Positions 53,035 through 64,000 of a stretch of DNA of 64,000 nucleotides are shown in pieces. Position 1 is the first letter of the stretch. Every line of letters begins with the position of its first letter. A model generated the notes under the pieces. The model searched no databases and had not been told where the DNA came from. It saw nothing but the letters and a program-made list of their open reading frames with translations. Position numbers and translations under genes: made by a program. The DNA is from Trifolium pratense (Eukaryota; Streptophyta; Magnoliopsida; Fabales; Fabaceae): NCBI RefSeq assembly GCF_020283565.1, contig NC_060065.1:22432409-22496408 (forward strand), read 5' to 3'.

Positions 53035-53339
53035 CCTAAATATCAAATAAAAATTAATGACCAGTACAAATGCACTTGTCTTTAAACTAGTTTCATAAAA
53101 ATAATGAAAACACGAGATTTTATAAAAAAAATGAAAAAACGATTAAAAAAAATAATCATTTCAACGTTTTGTTATAGTACTAGTAAAAACGATTTTTAAA
53201 ACAAACCTGAAGCCCGAAAAAGAAGAATAAAGAAAACAAGAAAAAATGAGGTGTCCTCGAGATTAGTGACTAAATACATCCAAATACGACACCGTTTCAT
53301 CTGAAGATATAAGCTCTACTATCCACGTCACCCTACTTA

Positions 53340-53689
53340 GCTTCTTCTAATTTCCTTCATCGTCTTCTCTAACCTCTTCGTTAGGTTTTTCCATCTTCAT
53401 TCCTCAGTTACACACTTCACCTTCCATTCTCATCAACGCTCTTCACAATCACTCCGTTTCTCGTTTCATCACTCGCTTCTTCTTCCTCTTCTTCTTCTTC
53501 GCACTTTTTCCATCGTTTCAGACTCTACCTCCAACGATTTCTACTTTTTCGCTCTTCAAGGTACGATTCCGTTTTCGAAACGATTTTCATGTTTCTTCAC
53601 GCATCGTATTAGGTTATAGAGTTTTCTCAATTTTTTTTTGTATATTTTATGAATTAGATATGTTAGATGCTTGAGTTCTGGTGAATGCG
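53340..53689 (+). other. PIE1: PIE1 5' UTR with a small intron
   Basis: Pyrimidine-rich leader with TCTTC repeats. A donor TTCAAG|GTACGATT at 53560/53561 and an acceptor at 53656-53657 or 53665-53666 indicate a UTR intron of about 100 bases just before the ATG. The transcription start is not visible; the upstream edge is approximate. Confidence 0.5.
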
Positions 53690-56600
53690 ATGGCGTCTAA
53701 AGGTCCAAGGTCTAAGGTTGATCCTGAGTATAAAGCTAAACGGCAAAAGGTTAGTTAGTTCATGCTTCTTTTTCTTTTTCTTTTTCGTCGCTTACGTTTT
53801 TTTTATTTTTATTTTATTTTTAATTTTTGTATGTATTTCTGTAGTGTGTTTTTTGTTTTTTATTTTTTATTTTTCGGTTTTATGCATTGATTTTGCTGTG
53901 GAATGATATTGTGTTTACTGATTTTGATTTCTTACTCTGTTTGTTATTGTTTCTCAGCTTTGTAGGCTTAGCTTTTCATGCAATGTAACTATTTTTATAT
54001 AGGATATGAGTTGTTTTCATAAACTATATTGGAGAACTTATGAAAATTGTCATGCGTTTCCATAAGTCATCCGAAATAGTGTCACGGAACTTATGTTAAT
54101 AGATAAACTCAAATAAGCCAGTCCAAATAGGTCGTTAGTCCTTTGGACATTTATATTAGTGTTGTCAATAGAGGATTGCAGAAAATAATAACGAAATAAA
54201 ACAGTTGTTCCTATTCCGCTAAGCTACAGTTATAAAGCTACTATAGCCGCTATTTGACAATACTTTGTATTGAATTACATATTGCGGAACAATTGTGGTT
54301 TGTTAAAATGAAAAGGGTTACTTAACGGGTGGAATTAGAAGTTAGGATGTGATAGAACTAACTGAAATAGGACTTATTGTGATTGGGATTCGGTGAATTA
54401 GAATCCGTTGATTCAAATGCAGAGGCGACGTTGGCTGCGACACGTTCGGTCAGCAAGCCACGTTAAATAGGCGTAGAGGTATCGGCTGTGAATTGTGCTG
54501 TTTTCATGTCTCTCTTGTGGCCGATACTGTTTTTGTGTCTACAGTTAGGGTTGTATGTTCCGTCCTTCTGCGAAGGTTTCATGTTCATCTCTGTTATTTT
54601 TTTTCCTTTTCCATTCCTCTATTATTTGGGTTTTCTGCAAGAACAATGATATCATCATCTGAAACTCCAACTCATCTGAACAATGTAGTTTTGATACTTT
54701 TACTTTTAGAACTTCAATTAGTATTAGTAATTAAGTTATTTTGGCTTTTCATTTTTTATGTCAGTGATAAATGACCTAAATTACTTTAATTTTGTGTATT
54801 TTGCTATTTTTAAGTATTTGTGTCCTTTTGGGATTTATGTTTAGTTTGTATATTGTTATTTTAGTCTTCACAATAGCAGTTATTCCGCTATCCGCTATAG
54901 CTATAGCGTTTTTGGGGTCCGGCGCTCTGGGTTACAAGATTAACAACATAGTTCTATGTGAGGGAAGATTAACTTCCAGTCACAAAGATGTCATACTCAA
55001 AGACTAGAACACTAAGGCAGTGTTGGAAATTTGATAGAACAAACAAGGATAAATCTCATTTCCTTTAATTGAAAGTTATCTTGATTAGGGTTGTAGCCCG
55101 ACATTGAAACCAAATATATAGATCTTTGTTGAACCCATGGATACCTTTGTTTAACTTGTAGACTAGGGGTTTATGTGTCTTTTTTTTTGTTTTGAAACAA
55201 ACAAACTCAATGCATTTCATTCATCAACAAAAGTTCGATACAAAGAGGAATGTCTTCTACATAATGGTGACTATCCCATGAAATGGCCGCCCTAGCTAGG
55301 GAATGAGCAGCCATATTCGCTTGTCTCCTAACAAAATTTACCTCAAAATTGGACAAAGAAAGCAAACGATTCTTAATACTAGCAACAAGGGATCCAAATT
55401 CGGAGACTCCTACATAATTTGAATTAATAGCATTAACTAAAGTTTGCGAGTCAATTTCGAAGATAACATAATTCCACCCTTTTTGTATAGCAAGTTGTAT
55501 GGCATCAAGCATTGCCACACCTTCCCCCTCTAGTATTGGAATCATATAGTTATACTTTCTAGTTTGGGCACCTTGGAACTCACCATGCAGTTGTGATATT
55601 GCCTTGATTTTCAAAGAAACCTGCATCCATATTGATCTTGAGCCACCCTTCATAAGGTTTACTCCAGCTCGGGCTGAGTTGTTCTTCATGCATCTGCTGG
55701 AGCTGTGCACGGGCCTGTGTGTGTATCGAACCATGATTGCCACATCTGAAACGCGTTATGACCGACCTAGACCGGTGAGAGCTTTGTGTCGCTCCAAACT
55801 GCTGCATTCCTGTTCTGCCAGATGCACCAGTTCAGTGCTGCAACTCGGCCTGCAGTGTTCCGATCCTCATGGCTTCAAATATCGCAAAACAAGACTGCTA
55901 TGTTATGGAAATTAGGCAATATGTGTATTAAAATATTACTAAGTCCAGCTGCTTCCCAGCTCGCAATTACCCCCAGGACACAAAACAAAAGCATGGTAAT
56001 CATCTTCCTTATCGTCATTACATAAAGGACAGTTCGTATTACAGTCCCCATGGTGTTGCACCAAACCCACACGCGTAGGAATATATTCATGACAAACCCT
56101 CTACATCACATGGCGTGCCTTGGGAGGGGCATTCACTGACCATACCCCGCCCCAATTTTTGCGCACAGCACCCTCCTCCTGCCTCCATCTTTCCTTCATG
56201 AGAAAACGGTAACCTTCTCTAACCACATAAACTCTGTCTTTATTCCCATCCCAAATTATTTTATCCTTGCTTGAAGCACCCTAAATGTAGGGGTTTATGT
56301 GTCTTAAAATGTAGGCGGTTGGTGCATTTTAACCTAGGAAGGAATACATTTTTAACAGCTAGCCGTGTGATACTTGGATATGCCATTTGCTGATTACATT
56401 AGAGCCATTGATGGAAATCTCCATTCTTTCGTGGCTTGCTATTTGCACAGTCAATAGGTTTTTTAGGTCAAGATATGATGTCAAGTTCATTTTTGTGATC
56501 TATTGCGTAGTCTATTGATGGTGATCCTCCCTTTTGGGCTTTCTTTGAGAGCTAAGTAGACGCAAGAGCCTTCTGCATTTGAAGTACGGACTGTACAGTG

Positions 56601-59600
56601 ACTGGCTTACCATTCTTTGGAATTTCAGTTGTTACTAATAGTCACAACAGGATCTAGCTGTAGTGGTCAATAGAGGCTTCAACATCATGTCACGAGACAA
56701 CTATTCCAAAAGCTTGGGCTGTTAATCAGAGACACATGAATTGTTTATTTTATATATCTCTAACACTAGATATAAATTTTTCAGTCAATTGTTCCTTCTT
56801 GTGTTAGCTTTGGGGTTGAGTTAGACACAATCTCTAATAATTCTAATATGGCATTACAGCCTCCATGGCCAAGTGACTGAGTTAGATCCTTGCCGCTTGT
56901 ACTTACAAATGAAATTTAAATTTGAGCACAATGGAGGTGGGCATATGCATTGTCCACCCTTCAAGTCCAAGGGGTGTTGCACGCAGAGGGGTGTTAGATA
57001 TAAAACATTCGTTTGCTTTCACCCAACAACTTAAGCTTTTGGATAATTGGTTCATGATGAGTGTAATAAGGAGATCAGAAATACTCACCCAAAAGAAGAA
57101 GAAAGAAACCATCAAATGGGAACATTTTATTTGTTTATTTTTTGACTATTGCTCTCTTCCCCATTTTCTTAATTTTTTGAATTTTGCTTTGTCAGGCTGT
57201 TGAAGCTCCACGGGAGCCTAGACGACCCAAAACTCATTGGGACCATGTCTTAGAAGAGATGGTGTGGCTATCAAAGGTATTCACTTGTTTTTCAACCTCA
57301 ACATCTGAAATGATTGTTACAGCAGTATTTTAATTTATAAGATTTCACTTGCTATACTTTATGTTTTGCAGGACTTTGAGTCAGAGAGGAAATGGAAATT
57401 AGCTCAGGCGAAGAAAGTTTCTTTAAAAGCCAGCAAAGGCATGTTAGATCAGGCTACAAGAGGTGAAAAGAAGATGAAGGTTCTGATTTCTCTTCTATAA
57501 ATAAATTAATTGTTTACAGAAAGCATATTATGGTCACTGTGTACATGGTTTTTTTACCCCTACTGCACTTTTGTGTGATGAGAACTGCATCTTGTACAGG
57601 AAGAAGAGCAGCGGTTAAGAAAAGTTGCACTAAATATTTCCAAGGATGTTAAGAAATTTTGGACAAAAATAGAAAAGCTGGTAAAGTGTTATATTAAATT
57701 GATTTCGTTTGATTGCTGGCATAATTTTCATGATTGCCCTTTGACGTCCTCCATTTCATCCTTTGTTGTGTTCCTAGGTTCTTTACAAGCATCAAATGGA
57801 ACTCGACGAGAAGAAGAAAAAGGCACTGGACAAACAGCTTGAGTTTCTTTTAGGTCAAACTGAGAGGTGGTTTTCTTTTATTTATTTATTCCAATTTTCT
57901 TTTGCAATAACTATCAGTCCACTTGATTCTGACATTTTATTTCAAATTTCTTTTGTTTTCAGATATTCAACTATGTTGGCCGAGAATCTTGTGGATGCTC
58001 ATACACCAGCAGAGAAAATTTCTGCAGAGCATCACATGAGTATTCAATGCAAAGATATAGACGGAGATATTATCAATGAACCTAAGGAAGCCAATGTTGG
58101 TGGGTTGAGAGATGTAACTTTAAAATTACAAGTTGAAATTACTTATTTTTTAACTTCTCAATCCATTTTGTAGCAGAGTATCAATCCGATGCACCTGATC
58201 ACGATGAAGAATATGATGTACAATCTGATGATGTATCGGTAATTTTTTAATCTATTTTACCTGAATACCATTCTCAGATTCTTTGTTATTTTTTTAGTAT
58301 TTATTTTATATCAAGTGCATGCCATAATCATTACTATGGAATGTATTACAGAACATTATTCAGGTGCTATTGGTGCCATTTCACTCTGCATGAGCTTTAA
58401 ACTGGTTTTGATGTATGTTAATCTGTACACTGTTTAACCGAGTCCACTTAGTAGGATATAAGCTTGTTGGTTGACTTTTTGTTGTTAACTTACCAATTAC
58501 CATGTGCATACTGAAATAAGATACTGTATATTTAAAAGAATATTATGTAATAGGGTTTCTTCATTTTCTACTAAGCAAAATTTTAATTTAACCATATGCA
58601 TACTGAAGAAGTTTTCTCAACCATGACCTTGCTTTTGGAAGTTGAAGTGTTGAACAACACGATTACCGTATTTCTCATCTGTTGTTTCAATGGGTGAAGA
58701 TTGGTCCAAACTCATATATGGACAGTTAATGATGGTAATGTTTCCAGGATGATGACGAGCAAACCCTCGAGGAGGATGAGGCTCTTATAACTAAAGAAGA
58801 AAGGCAAGAGGAATTGGCAGCTTTGCAAAATGAAATGGATCTTCCAATTGAGGAGTTACTCAAACGTTATGCTGGAGATAAAGGTGATTTTTCTTAATAA
58901 GAGATATTCTATTTGATGGAGAGAGAGATAGGATATGTCAATTTTATTCTATCAACCAACCTTTTTATCTCTCTGGAATGCTGAACTATTTTACTCAATA
59001 GAAGGCAATATAAACCATATAAAAAGATGTTACTTAGTGATAGCTAGGATGGTCCAGTATATGCGGTTTTAAAAGAAAACCATTTAGTGGCCAACTTTGT
59101 GTGATTGCCTTTATAGACCACTGGATCATTTATCATGCCGTTGGTTTCTTTACGAATTAGGAGAATCGGCAAAGCATGAAAGTAGTCCAGAGTGTAGTGA
59201 AGATGGTGGAAATGTAGTTAGAACTGGTGATGCTGTTGATCAGGAAGAACTATTATCAGGTATGTGGCCTTTTTAATTTGCAGTTTGCACAAGTTATGCT
59301 TGTTTCTGACATAGGGCATGGCTACGATATGCAGAAAATGGAGATCATATATCTATCAGAAAAATAGGTACAAACGACTCCAGCATGGTCCCTGGTCGAC
59401 GTTGTGTAAGTTGTATGTGTTTAATTTTACCACTTTGAATGGCATAGTGAGTTAAGGACTTAGTGTAATGCTCAATTTTTTCATTACAGGATGACAGTAA
59501 CGGTGATGCAGCTACACCAACAAACAATCAATCTCAAAATGGCGACCATCAATCTGAAAATCTTAAAGAGGTTCCTACTGAGACGGCCAAAGAAAATGTT

Positions 59601-62162
59601 CCATTTGATTTTTCTGACGAAGAGGTGACATTGCATTTATTTTTGGCAAACATATACTCTTATCCGTGTTTGGTTCATGTATCATTTTTGTCCTCTTTAT
59701 TTTGTTTTATTACAGATAGCTCCCATTTGTTTAAGATATACGTTACAATGCTTTCAAATTGATAACTCTAATTGGGACACTAAGTAATCTGCATATCAGC
59801 AAGTATCTGGCACCTCTTCAGAATTAATTACCCGCGACAATAATGATAGAGAATAACTTCATCAGAGTCAGAAAGCCCAAGTTTCATCTCATTGTGTGAT
59901 GTCTCAAAAGTCCATATCTCTGTGTTGACTTCATTCCTCACTGTTTTCTATTTACTGTCCTCTCTCTCTCTCTCTCTCTCCCCTAAAACTCCACCAAGAA
60001 TTTAGGAAAAAATGACTCCAAAATTAAATCTCATTTAGTTCTTTGCGGACACGGAACCACGAGCCAATTAATACATGTAACTTCTCAATACAGTCAGAAA
60101 AGAAGAATTGTTCACACTGCTAGTGCATAATTGTTGTTGAATTAATCCATGACTAGTAGTATTTTGCAACTTGACCAACCTTTAATCCATGACTAGAAGT
60201 ATCTTGCAACTTCACCAACCTTTGTTCTAGTTCATTTGTTCTGTAAATTGGATTTTAGAAAATATCAAGTCCATCTGGTCCTTTTTTTATATTTTAAATT
60301 ATCTTGGTTTAGATATCAGGCTCTCTATGGGCCTTAAGTATAATGAGGCATCCCGATCCAGGCAGGTTACTCTGGCTTTATTTGGGATAACCTACATGAA
60401 AAGTATAAAAAATCAATTTATCATAAAAAAGATGTCCCCAATAATAGAGTAATAATATGCATGTATCAAAATTCATCAAAATGTTCAGAGCCTCTGTCTT
60501 CAAAACACTAGCAGTGCCAAGATTGGTGAGAGAGTGAGTGTCAGCCATGTAGAGGAAGACTCTGGAGGAAAGGTTGTCACCTACATGACAGGTGGTTGCA
60601 GAGATGAGCGGTGGGGATAGGGTACCTCTGCTTGGAGGCACAATGAGGTGCTCTTGCATGCTGTGGCAGATGGAACCATGGGGTGCTTTCGCAGCTCACT
60701 TTTGCATTGAGCTGTGGTGACCGGTGAGCAGGCACGGATGCAAGAACAACCAAATGTGGGCAGCTGACCCCACTTGCTTCTTATTTTTTTAACCAATAAT
60801 ATGTAATTTTGATCTATGCCCCCCACATAAAATGCACAAATGTCCTCACACTACATAATTGGCAAAATACAAGCACAACAAGTGTTTATGGAAAGGCATA
60901 AGCAATGAAAGAAACCGATGTGAGTGCTGTGCTTGTATCTCTCTCTTCCAAAGTTCCAATTGTGTCCGCAAAAGCAACAAAATCCTTCTTTTCTTTCTTG
61001 TTTATTTACACACACAACACAATCAAGGAAAATAATACTACTCTGGTTGTTTTTTAAACAGTTTAATTAAATTTATTTGGTGAAGTTTGATTCCTTTTTA
61101 CCTCTTAGTATAAGATTTATAATATTTTCCTCTCATTTGATAATTTCTTGTGCTTGGATTTGAGCTTTTAATATATTGTTTTTCGATTTTAAAAAATAAT
61201 ATATTTAATCTTGACCCTGCATATTGAAATTTCTGGATCCGTCCCTGCCGGTGAGTCAACCTGAATGGGCCAGGTTGGCCCGTTTTCGCAGCTCTAGGTT
61301 TTAGTAAACGAGTGAATACAGTGAGACCAACTATGTTACTCCATAATGTGGCTGTGAGATCTTTAACCTACTTAACCTTTTTTTTAGCGAAAAACAAAAT
61401 AAGAGTGCAAATGCATCACATGATGGAGATGACATCCCGACTAGGCCAAAACCCAATAGTACAATTCAAATTACTGATGATAAAGAGACTTGGGGGATGG
61501 ACTAGGCCAAAACCCAATGGTACAATTCAAATTACCAACAACATCTGCCTCATTAAAAACCTTACTAGAAAAAACCCCAAAGGGATAAAACTTGGTGAAG
61601 GAAAATAGAGTGTAGAGCGAAATATCAAGAGAAAGCCTGTGTCAAAATTCACTAGGAAAGCCTGCTTTATTTATATGTACCGCACATTGCTGTTTCAATT
61701 AATATGAGCAATATTCTTGCCTTCGATTTAATAGTTATCTTTTTAATTTGAGTTTTTATTATTAACAAAATCTATTCACTTCCTCACTCTTGTTATGTTT
61801 TACCCTTTTTGCGCTTTTCTTTTGCTATTATCATCGTCAAACTGTTTACTTATTCTGACTGTGTTGTTGGTGTGTGTTATGAAATATTGTCAGGAAGACG
61901 GTGACTTTTTGTCTGGCACAGAGGATAAGGTACTACTTTATGTGAGGACATAATTGTCATATTTCCATTTTTAAGTTTGTTTTAATTGATTTTGATTATC
62001 AATGAGTAGGTGTGGTTGGTAATTGCAGATGATGATTGTCAGCTGTGTGTATATAGCCCTATATTATTAATGTTGCAAACATGCATTTCTGAACTTTGTT
62101 CTAAGAGTTTGTAAAGTAACCACAACATTTTTGTTCTTTCAGTTGTATTTTCAGAGTCAAGA

Positions 62163-62204
<42 letters not shown>

Positions 62205-64000
62205 TTGAAAATAGGGAATTATGGGTTTAAAAAAAAAAAAGGAATTATGTTAATATAACATGTATTGGATAATATTTGTTTTATATTATAGAAGTTGTTG
62301 GTTGAATAATTTGTTTAATTATTTTGAAGGTTTTACTAATTTACCGGTTTACATTTCTTGGTTGGCCACCTGTGTCTTAACTTCATTACATTGATCAGGA
62401 TGATGAAACAACCTTATCTGAGGAAGAAAAACTGGACAGAGTTGATGCAATTGATCCAAAGGATGAGGTTAAGAGCTAATCAGCTTATTTTCTGCTCACA
62501 GTACTTATGAATAATAATAATTCAGTCAGCTTTGTTCACACACATATACATATATTTATCCTCATGGCAAAGCTATTATTATATGTAGATTGCATTACTA
62601 CAAAAAGAGAGTGACATGCCGGTTGAGGAACTGCTTGCAAGGTATAAAAAGGTAGGTGGTATTCATCTCTAGTTGTTGCTTATGGCTTAATTCATTGGTA
62701 TTAAAACAATCATTTAATTTTTTCATCTTCTATTTTTTAGGACCTGAGTGATGATGAGGATCAGGAAGATGAGTCAGATTATGCTTCTGCTTCATCAGAA
62801 GACCATCAGAACTCATCAGTCCATGATGATGCTGAGCAGAAGGATCCGGCTGTTTCTGTGGATGAAGATATGAAGTCCGGTGAGCAACTGGCTACCATAC
62901 AGACGCAGGCAGAAGAACAGGGGGAAGCACCATGTGAAAATTCAGAGGAAAGAGAAAGTGAGGATATAATTGCTGATGCAGCTGCTGCTGCAAGATCAGC
63001 ACAACCAACTGGAAACACCTTCTCCACAACTAAAGTGCGTACAAAATCCCCCTTTCTACTCAAGTACACTCTTCGTGAATATCAACATATTGGATTGGAT
63101 TGGCTCGTCACAATGTATGAAAAAAAGCTGAATGGAATTTTGGCGGATGAAATGGGGCTTGGAAAAACTATTATGACTATAGCTTTGCTTGCACATCTTG
63201 CCTGTGAAAAGGGAATTTGGGGTCCACATCTAATTGTGGTCCCAACTAGTGTGATGCTTAACTGGGAGACTGAATTTCTGAAATGGTGTCCTGCGTTTAA
63301 AATTTTGACATATTTTGGAAGCGCAAAGGAGCGAAAACATAAAAGACAAGGATGGTTAAAACCAAACTCATTTCATGTATGCATAACAACTTATAGATTG
63401 GTTATTCAGGATTCCAAAGTTTTCAAGCGCAAAAAGTGGAAATACTTGATCTTAGATGAGGCACACCTCATTAAAAACTGGAAATCACAAAGGTGGCAGA
63501 CACTGCTGAATTTCAATTCTAAACGACGGATTCTGTTGACTGGTACACCGCTACAGAATGATCTCATGGAACTATGGTCTCTCATGCATTTCTTGATGCC
63601 CCATGTTTTCCAGTCACACCAAGAGTTTAAGGATTGGTTTAGTAATCCTATATCTGGGATGGTGGAGGGAGAGGAAAAAGTTAATAAAGAGGTTGTTGAT
63701 CGCCTGCATAATGTCCTTCGTCCATTCTTACTCCGTCGATTAAAGAGAGATGTAGAAAAGCAACTTCCCATGAAAGTTGAGCATGTCATATACTGTAGGC
63801 TGTCAAAGAGGCAGAGAAATTTGTACGAGGATTTTATTGCTAGCTCAGAGACTCAAGCTACTCTTGCAAATGCCAATTTTTTTGGGATGATTGGTGTTAT
63901 CATGCAACTTCGCAAGGTTTGTAATCATCCTGACCTATTTGAGGGTCGTCCAATCGTCAGTTCTTTTGATATGTGTCGGATTGATATTCAGTTAAGTTCT
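53690..64000 (+). CDS. PIE1: PIE1, SWR1-type Swi2/Snf2 chromatin-remodelling ATPase (5' part, runs off the window)
   Basis: Exons: 53690-53749, 57196-57276, 57372-57479, 57600-57680, 57778-57866, 57963-58099, 58174-58238, 58748-58883, 59161-59259, 59335-59405, 59490-59624, 61894-61929, 62399-62467, 62589-62651 and 62741 to the end. All phases agree, giving 830 codons. The start MASKGPRSK is followed by an HSA domain at about residues 28-125 (RRPKTHWDHVLEEMVWLSKD), which binds actin-related proteins. Long acidic stretches with two PIEELLKRY/PVEELLARY motifs follow. The Snf2 ATPase carries ILADEMGLGKT near residue 545, DEAH near 648 and LLTGTPLQND. PIE1 is the catalytic subunit that exchanges H2A for H2A.Z; Arabidopsis mutants flower early. 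The helicase C domain, the rest of the insertion and the SANT region lie beyond 64000. A LINE sits in intron 1. Confidence 0.95.
55182..56288 (-). mobile_element. 5'-truncated LINE in PIE1 intron 1
   Basis: A perfect 17-bp duplication AGGGGTTTATGTGTCTT (55165-55181 and 56289-56305) flanks a 1107-bp insertion with poly(T) at its left end, so it is poly(A)-tailed on the minus strand. The left part encodes an RNase H-like (RVT_3) domain in a long frame (55207-55743; AIQLAIQKGWNYVIFEID, RQANMAAHSLAR). The right part encodes a zf-RVT domain (CNTNCPLCNDDKEDDYHAF). Frame breaks lie between the two. Only the 3' end of an L1-type element with C-terminal RNase H is present. Confidence 0.93.
55207..55743 (-). 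pseudogene. LINE RNase H domain remnant
   Basis: The frame of up to 178 residues shows the RVT_3 signature used by plant L1-type elements: EGEGVAMLDAIQLAIQKGW, IFEIDSQTLVNAIN with the catalytic aspartate, and VRRQANMAAHSLAR at the C terminus. The N-terminal portion, where DGS/DA would be expected, is disrupted, so it is not an active enzyme. Confidence 0.85.
59625..61893. repeat. long PIE1 intron 11 with repeat DNA
   Basis: The 2.3-kb intron is much longer than its neighbours. It holds a (CT)n run at about 59961-59979, and a 36-base word starting GACTAGGCCAAAACCCAAT repeated at 61439-61474 and 61500-61535. Downstream CTCATTAAAAACCTTACTAG and GGGATAAAACTTGGTGAAGG look like degraded transposon DNA. 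No family is assigned. Confidence 0.5.
62163..62205. repeat. (ATT)n microsatellite in PIE1 intron 12
   Basis: About fourteen uninterrupted ATT units. Confidence 0.95.

Noticed and set aside
57796..58173. Separate 125-residue gene
   Set aside because: It is PIE1 exon 5 read through into an intron; splice sites and reading phase join it to neighbouring exons.
62806..63069. Minus-strand frame rich in Ser and Ala
   Set aside because: Antisense shadow of the acidic, Glu/Asp/Ser-rich region in PIE1 exon 15.

Overview
The window is nuclear DNA from a flowering plant, most probably a legume of the Medicago/Trifolium/Pisum group. It is AT-rich, its genes have many short exons with GT-AG introns, two host genes are recognisable plant chromatin genes, and most of the remaining DNA consists of plant transposable elements. 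The legume call is an inference from the general character of the repeats, not a database match.

Four host genes are supported. (1) A DUF761-type small protein gene at 8107-8718 (+). (2) An EMSY-LIKE (EML) gene with nine coding exons at 31089-34214 (+), with a TATA box near 27982 and a long 5' UTR intron. (3) An intronless gene for a 359-residue plant protein of unknown function at 43347-44426 (-). (4) The 5' part of a PIE1 gene, the SWR1-type Swi2/Snf2 ATPase, from 53690 to beyond the window end (+), with fifteen exons read in full or in part. EML (Tudor/Agenet plus ENT) and PIE1 (H2A.Z deposition) are both chromatin proteins, but nothing in the sequence shows that they are co-regulated.

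Layout. 1-8 kb is AT-rich intergenic DNA with Stowaway and Mutator-like MITEs, tRNA-derived SINEs and solo LTRs. 10.2-27.6 kb is a Russian-doll nest. A 5'-truncated minus-strand LINE is split by a Helitron, which carries its own MITE, and by a Ty1/copia element. The copia element is in turn split by an almost pristine Ty3/gypsy Tat-type element lacking integrase, and by a 1.2-kb CACTA element. Target-site duplications support most of these junctions. 28-34 kb is the EML gene. 36-42.3 kb holds a SINE, a second copy of the Mutator-like MITE and a 4.3-kb satellite-rich Helitron. 43-45 kb is the unknown gene with a tandem repeat in its upstream region. 46-53 kb holds a solo LTR, a short non-autonomous copia-type element with an array of hairpin repeats, and a MITE inside a MITE. 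53.3-64 kb is PIE1, whose first intron holds a 1.1-kb LINE with a 17-bp target duplication.

The most unusual items are an eleven-unit array of co-varying hairpins (several with a GAAA loop) inside the 48.0-50.3 kb retroelement; the integrase-less gypsy element whose LTRs differ at only three positions; a copia RNase H duplication that is older than the element's own insertion; and a scatter of very small (12-20 bp) poly(T)-headed insertions flanked by 13-18 bp target duplications, read here as extreme LINE truncations.
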